A DNA stretch of 35,902 nt from Clostridia bacterium (GTDB taxonomy: Bacteria; Bacillota; Clostridia; Oscillospirales; Acutalibacteraceae): positions 1 through 35,902 of the forward strand of contig CAAGMR010000032.1 in assembly GCA_900771085.1 (NCBI GenBank), read 5' to 3'. The number at the start of each line of letters is the position of its first letter. Within the stretch, counting starts at the first letter, position 1. Shown piece after piece: positions 32,269 through 35,902 of this stretch. The position numbers and the translations under genes are program-made. The notes under the pieces are model-generated. The model ran no database searches, was not told the origin of the DNA, and was given only the letters and a program-made list of their open reading frames with translations.

Positions 32269-32666
32269 TATTCAATACCGCTTACAACGCTACCGAGAAT
32301 ACCATTGATGAAAGATGCGTCACTTTTCTCAGCGTACTTTTTAGAAAGCTCAACTGCCTCATTAACTGAAACGCTGTTTGGAATATCATCGAAGAAAAGT
32401 ACTTCACAGATTGCAATTCTAAGGATTGCAACAGATACCTTCTTCATACGGTTGAGTGTCCAGCCGATGGCATATTTTTCAATCTGCTCATCGATGGCAC
32501 CGATATTCTCCTCAGTCATGGTTGCAAGCTTCTTTGAAAAAGCAGAATCTTCAAATACGCCATTTTCGATTCCTGTTTCAAAAAGTTCTTCAACTGCAAG
32601 TTCAGGGCTGAAACCTTTTTCAAAGATTGTGATAAAAGCCTGCTCTCTTTCCTGGGTTCTGTTCAT
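32268..32666 (-). CDS. nusB: transcription antitermination factor NusB
   Basis: A 132-residue all-helical protein that, with NusE (S10), binds boxA RNA and drives antitermination of rRNA operons. The second half is recognisable: KKVSVAILRIAICEVLFFDDIPNSVSVNEAVELSKKY is split over about 76-112, then SFINGILGSV. The ATG at 32666 is chosen over a TTG at 32678, because GGAGG sits between them, 5 bases before the ATG. Immediately upstream is an intrinsic terminator whose U-run touches this GGAGG. The asp23/yqhY-nusB order matches B. subtilis. Confidence 0.93.
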   Translation of the reverse strand: MNRTQEREQAFITIFEKGFSPELAVEELFETGIENGVFEDSAFSKKLATMTEENIGAIDEQIEKYAIGWTLNRMKKVSVAILRIAICEVLFFDDIPNSVSVNEAVELSKKYAEKSDASFINGILGSVVSGIE

Positions 32667-32676
32667 AAAGACCTCC

Positions 32677-32721
32677 AAAAAAATAAAACCGCCAAAACAA
32701 AAACATATTAAGTTTTGGCGG
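32677..32721 (-). terminator. intrinsic terminator between asp23 and nusB, abutting the nusB ribosome binding site
   Basis: A perfect 10-bp stem (32712-32721 with 32689-32698) with a 13-base loop, followed on the minus strand by TTTTATTTTTTT, which runs directly into the nusB GGAGG. No separate promoter is evident between it and nusB. Confidence 0.85.
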
Positions 32722-32742
32722 AATAATTGATTAATTAGTAAT

Positions 32743-33132
32743 TCAAAGTTCGATAACCGGATTTTCTACAGGGTCGTTTTTGTTTTTAACAGTACAGCCG
32801 GTTACAGTTACGTCTACACGGGTAACTACTCTGCCTGTCATATTCTGAATAGACTGCTTTACAGACCTCTGAATCTCAGAGGACACTTCGCTGATCTTAT
32901 GGTCTGAGTAAAGAATTACATAGACATGAATGCGGATGTCATAGCTGGTAACAGTAACATCGACATATTTCAGACCATCTGTGGAAGGCTTGAACATGGA
33001 TACAATATCAACCGGTTTTGTGCCGAGACCGGCAACACCGTCAACATCTTTTACTGCATTGGCAGCTATTGTAGCTATAACTTCTTCTGAAATAATAAGT
33101 TCCGAAGAAAGATTACCATTCTCTTCGATCAT
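32743..33132 (-). CDS. Asp23/Gls24 family protein (YqhY-like)
   Basis: A 129-residue DUF322-type protein: LIISEEVIATIAANAVKDVDGVAGLG (split over about 12-37), then DVTVTSYDIRIHVYVILYSD and SVKQSIQNMTGRVVTRVDVTVTGC, the alternating strand pattern of the family. B. subtilis YqhY occupies the same position ahead of nusB and is linked genetically to acetyl-CoA carboxylase; Asp23 itself is a membrane-associated alkaline-shock protein of staphylococci. Here the accBC genes are not next to it. No membrane segment is present. GGAGG lies 7 bases before the ATG and a good promoter at 33163-33190. Function is uncertain. Confidence 0.92.
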   Translation of the reverse strand: MIEENGNLSSELIISEEVIATIAANAVKDVDGVAGLGTKPVDIVSMFKPSTDGLKYVDVTVTSYDIRIHVYVILYSDHKISEVSSEIQRSVKQSIQNMTGRVVTRVDVTVTGCTVKNKNDPVENPVIEL

Positions 33133-33162
33133 AGCTCTACCTCCATGAATAAACTACTGTAT

Positions 33163-33190
33163 ATTTTACCATACATTGAATTGAAAGCAA
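33163..33190 (-). promoter_or_regulatory. promoter for asp23 and the right-hand block
   Basis: Minus strand TAAAAT (33163-33168) with an extended -10 (TGG just upstream) and TTGCTT (33185-33190) at 16 bases. Its -35 overlaps the -35 of the divergent yfhO-family promoter by two bases. Confidence 0.7.
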
Positions 33191-33209
33191 ACAGGCTTTT
33201 TGATATACT
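33181..33209 (+). promoter_or_regulatory. promoter for the yfhO-family gene
   Basis: TTGAAA (33181-33186), 17-base spacer, TATACT (33204-33209) preceded by TGA (extended -10). The leader to the ATG at 33266 is about 50 bases, with CAGGAG 6 bases before the start codon. Confidence 0.78.
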
Positions 33210-33265
33210 TTTTTCAGGGTAAATCGCAATAATACGCAAAATTTTTGCATTAAACAGGAGCGCTC

Positions 33266-35902
33266 ATGAAAAGAGTAGAACTAGTAAAAAAAGATTCAAA
33301 ACCGGGAATATTCATAAATAACAACAGGTACATTCTCCTGTCGTTTTTTACTTCACTTCTGGTTTTTCTGATTATAGCAATAAGCTATAAAATCATTCCT
33401 TTCGGTGACATCACAATACTGAGAATGGACCTTTACCATCAGTACGGTCCTCTTCTTGCAGAAGCATATGACAGAATCACTCACGGCGACTTAAGCGTCA
33501 TATATTCCTTCTACACCGGCGGTGGCGGAAGTTTCCTCGGAAACTTCTACAACTACCTCTCAAGTCCGATATCAATCCTTTGCATTCTCCTGTTCGGACA
33601 CAAGAATATGCCAATAGCAATCTATGCAATAATCTGCATTAAAATTGCTCTTTCCGCTGCTTTTGAAGTTTATTATTTCAAGAAATCACCAAGATTTGGA
33701 AAGCATAATTATCTCACAGCAGGCTTCGGTCTTCTCTATGCATTCTCAGGATACTTCGTAGCTTACTACTGGAATATCATGTGGATCGACGGAATGATGC
33801 TCCTTCCACTGTGTGTACTCGGCCTCGAGTACCTCATAGAGAACAGATCTCCATGGCTTTACTGCGGAAGCTTTGCTCTCCTTCTGGTCTCCTCATACTA
33901 CATGGCTTACATGGTAGCCATCTTCCTTGTAATGTATTTCATAGAATATACATTTGCAAAGCACTATGAAAACATAAAAGAAGTACTAAAGCCACTCGGA
34001 AAAGCCGTCCTCTACGCAGCCATTTCAGGCCTGCTCTCCGCCTTTTCCCTCCTGCCTACCTACTTTGCCCTTCGCAGCTGTTCAGCCACTTCGGGCACCT
34101 TCCCAAAGGAGATGGCAACATACTTCACCTTCTTTGACTTTGTCTCAAACCATTTCGCAAACCTTGAACCTACAATACGTTCAAGCGGAGACGTTGTTCT
34201 TCCAAACATCTACTGCGGAATAATTACCATTATTCTTTTCGTTCTTTTCTTCTATACAAAGACAGTGTCCATTCGTGAGAAAATCGGAAGTATATGCATG
34301 GTTGCAGTTCTTTTCGCATCCTTCAACATAAACTTCCTTAATTACATCTGGCACGGATTCCACTTCCCGAATGACCTTCCATACAGACAGTCATTCGTAT
34401 ACATCTTCTTCCTGCTTACAATCGCTTTCAGAGCATTAACAAAGCTTAAGGAAATAAGTAATCGTGACCTGCTTCAGGTTGGAATCATCACGGCACTTTT
34501 CATTATCATTACGGAGAAGGTCGGTTCAGCCAACTTCACTTCCGACAGTGCCATAGTAAGCCTTATAGCAGTCATCGTTTATGTTACAGTTCTTTATCTG
34601 CTGCGTTCGCCTGAACGAAGCAAAAAAACCATGGCGGCTGCCATGTTCTGTGTGATGTTCGCTGAGATGACTATAGCCGACATCAACAACTTTGACATTG
34701 ACGTTACAAACAGCTCTTATACGGGCGCATACGAGGAAATGAAGGACGCTGAGAGTTTCATCTATGATTATGACGACAGTGACCTCGAGGATTACAGAAT
34801 AGAAACCACCTATTCCATTGTATGTATGAACCCGGCCTGGTACGGCTACAGAGGTATATCCTCCTTCTCCTCCATGGCTTATGAGAAATCAGCAAACCTT
34901 CAGCAGAATCTCGGCATAGCCGGCAACTACATTAACAGTTACACCTACAAGCTGCAGACACCTGTTTACAACTCAATGATGGGTCTCAAGTACATCATAG
35001 ATAACGATCCTGCAGTAAATGTTTCAACAGACTATTTTGAGCAGATTGGCCACACAGACAATACAACCATTTACAAAAACAGATACTGGCTGCCAATGGC
35101 TTACTCTGCAAACACCTCTGTAATCGACTGGCTCTACAGTGATGTTAATCCATTCGTTAACCAGAATAACTTCTACAGAGCCGCCACAGGCCTCGATACC
35201 GATGTTCTGGAGCCAATTCATATCGATTCACTGGTTCTTGAAAACCTGGAAAACGTAACAGACGACCTTTATACCGGTTCAATTACCCTCTCCAAGCTTC
35301 AGGAAAACCTTGATGCTAAAGTTACATTCAGATTTGAGATTCCAAAAACTCAGCATGTTTATCTTTATCCTGAAAGCCGAATGGCCGACACAATCACCAT
35401 TCATACCGAAGACGGTTCTTTCTACAAGGAAACTACAATGTCAACCGATAACCAGTACGTTATCGACCTTGGTATTCAGCAGGAAGGCACTACCCTCCTT
35501 GCAGATGTAAACTTAAATGAGTCTTCCGGTATCTTCGATATCTATGCTGCAGGACTCAATGACGAAGCGTTCAAAGAAGCATACGGCGTCCTCAATGACT
35601 CCGGTGTAATGAAAATTGACGAATTCAAAGACACTTACATTAAAGGCACAGTTGAAATCGGCAAAGACGAAATGCTTTATACCTCAATCAACTTTGATGA
35701 GGGCTGGAATGTATTTGTCGACGGTCAGAAAGTCGGACCGGAAGACATATACAAATTAGCCGGAGCCTTAATTGGTGTGGAGATGCCTGAAGGCTCCCAC
35801 ACGGTAGAGTTTAAGTTCAAGGCAAAAGGCCTGACTCCGGGCATTGCAGTTTCATCGGTTACTGCTTTGGCAGTCATAGCATGGTTCGTTTACAAACGTA
35901 AA
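33266..35902 (+). CDS. YfhO-family multi-pass membrane protein, 3' end cut by window
   Basis: The frame is open from the ATG at 33266 to the edge (879 residues, no stop yet). The N-terminal half holds many transmembrane helices, starting at about 22-45. RMDLYHQYGPLL (53-64) and LGNFYNYLSSP are the conserved first-loop motifs of YfhO/GT-C-like proteins, with Asp55 the likely catalytic or substrate residue. From about residue 460 to 855 a large extracytoplasmic region follows, ending in FDEGWNVFVDGQ, then EGSHTVEFKF, and a final helix (GIAVSSVTALAVIAWFVYKRK) close to the expected C-terminus, so little is missing. B. subtilis YfhO and Listeria GtlB add sugars to teichoic acids from undecaprenyl-phosphate sugars; that role is inferred here. 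Confidence 0.9.
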   Translation, partial: MKRVELVKKDSKPGIFINNNRYILLSFFTSLLVFLIIAISYKIIPFGDITILRMDLYHQYGPLLAEAYDRITHGDLSVIYSFYTGGGGSFLGNFYNYLSSPISILCILLFGHKNMPIAIYAIICIKIALSAAFEVYYFKKSPRFGKHNYLTAGFGLLYAFSGYFVAYYWNIMWIDGMMLLPLCVLGLEYLIENRSPWLYCGSFALLLVSSYYMAYMVAIFLVMYFIEYTFAKHYENIKEVLKPLGKAVLYAAISGLLSAFSLLPTYFALRSCSATSGTFPKEMATYFTFFDFVSNHFANLEPTIRSSGDVVLPNIYCGIITIILFVLFFYTKTVSIREKIGSICMVAVLFASFNINFLNYIWHGFHFPNDLPYRQSFVYIFFLLTIAFRALTKLKEISNRDLLQVGIITALFIIITEKVGSANFTSDSAIVSLIAVIVYVTVLYLLRSPERSKKTMAAAMFCVMFAEMTIADINNFDIDVTNSSYTGAYEEMKDAESFIYDYDDSDLEDYRIETTYSIVCMNPAWYGYRGISSFSSMAYEKSANLQQNLGIAGNYINSYTYKLQTPVYNSMMGLKYIIDNDPAVNVSTDYFEQIGHTDNTTIYKNRYWLPMAYSANTSVIDWLYSDVNPFVNQNNFYRAATGLDTDVLEPIHIDSLVLENLENVTDDLYTGSITLSKLQENLDAKVTFRFEIPKTQHVYLYPESRMADTITIHTEDGSFYKETTMSTDNQYVIDLGIQQEGTTLLADVNLNESSGIFDIYAAGLNDEAFKEAYGVLNDSGVMKIDEFKDTYIKGTVEIGKDEMLYTSINFDEGWNVFVDGQKVGPEDIYKLAGALIGVEMPEGSHTVEFKFKAKGLTPGIAVSSVTALAVIAWFVYKRK

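Noticed and set aside
1..35902. Mobile elements, CRISPR arrays, prophage or defence systems
   Set aside because: No transposase, integrase, direct-repeat array, toxin-antitoxin pair, restriction or other defence motif was recognised; every long frame is accounted for by housekeeping or metabolic genes.

Overview
The window is ordinary chromosomal DNA from an anaerobic, fermentative Gram-positive bacterium of the class Clostridia (Bacillota), probably Lachnospiraceae or a relative. This rests on the gene orders recJ-rel-dtd-MBL-hemZ and asp23-nusB-xseA-xseB-ispA-dxs-tlyA-nadK-argR-recN, the class III fructose-bisphosphatase, HemZ, a SpoVB-type flippase, consensus SigA-like promoters and strong GGAGG ribosome binding sites. 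Thirty-two genes are recognised, 29 of them on the minus strand, so minus is probably the leading strand. No tRNA, rRNA, CRISPR array, insertion sequence, phage gene or pseudogene was found, and no gene-free gap exceeds 175 bases.

Left block (minus, 11309 to 1): recJ, rel, dtd, a metallo-beta-lactamase hydrolase, hemZ, a SpoVB-like flippase, hup, rqcP, divIC, a YabR-like S1 protein and a THUMP-type rRNA methyltransferase cut by the window edge. It combines DNA repair, stringent response, tRNA proofreading, envelope precursor export, nucleoid structure, ribosome rescue and septum formation.

Middle (11394 to 21784): a secreted neutral-ceramidase-like enzyme whose leader contains a terminator; ackA divergent from fbp; a small zinc-ribbon orphan; and the arginine operon argC-argJ-argB-argD, led by a promoter that overlaps an ARG-box-like site. 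Its presumed regulator ArgR is encoded at 24948-25406.

Right block (minus, 33132 to 21958): asp23 (yqhY), nusB, a TsaD-family paralogue, xseA, xseB, ispA, dxs, tlyA, nadK, argR, recN, tyrS. Many of these genes overlap by 1 or 4 bases, so they are probably co-transcribed and translationally coupled. A divergent yfhO-family membrane protein gene runs off the right edge.

No clearly new multi-gene system is visible. The most useful observations are: sporulation genes are missing from four neighbourhoods where spore-formers usually keep them; a TsaD paralogue has an altered N-terminal motif; intrinsic terminators sit directly ahead of nusB and inside the ceramidase leader; and two divergent promoter pairs (ackA/fbp and asp23/yfhO) are closely packed or overlapping.
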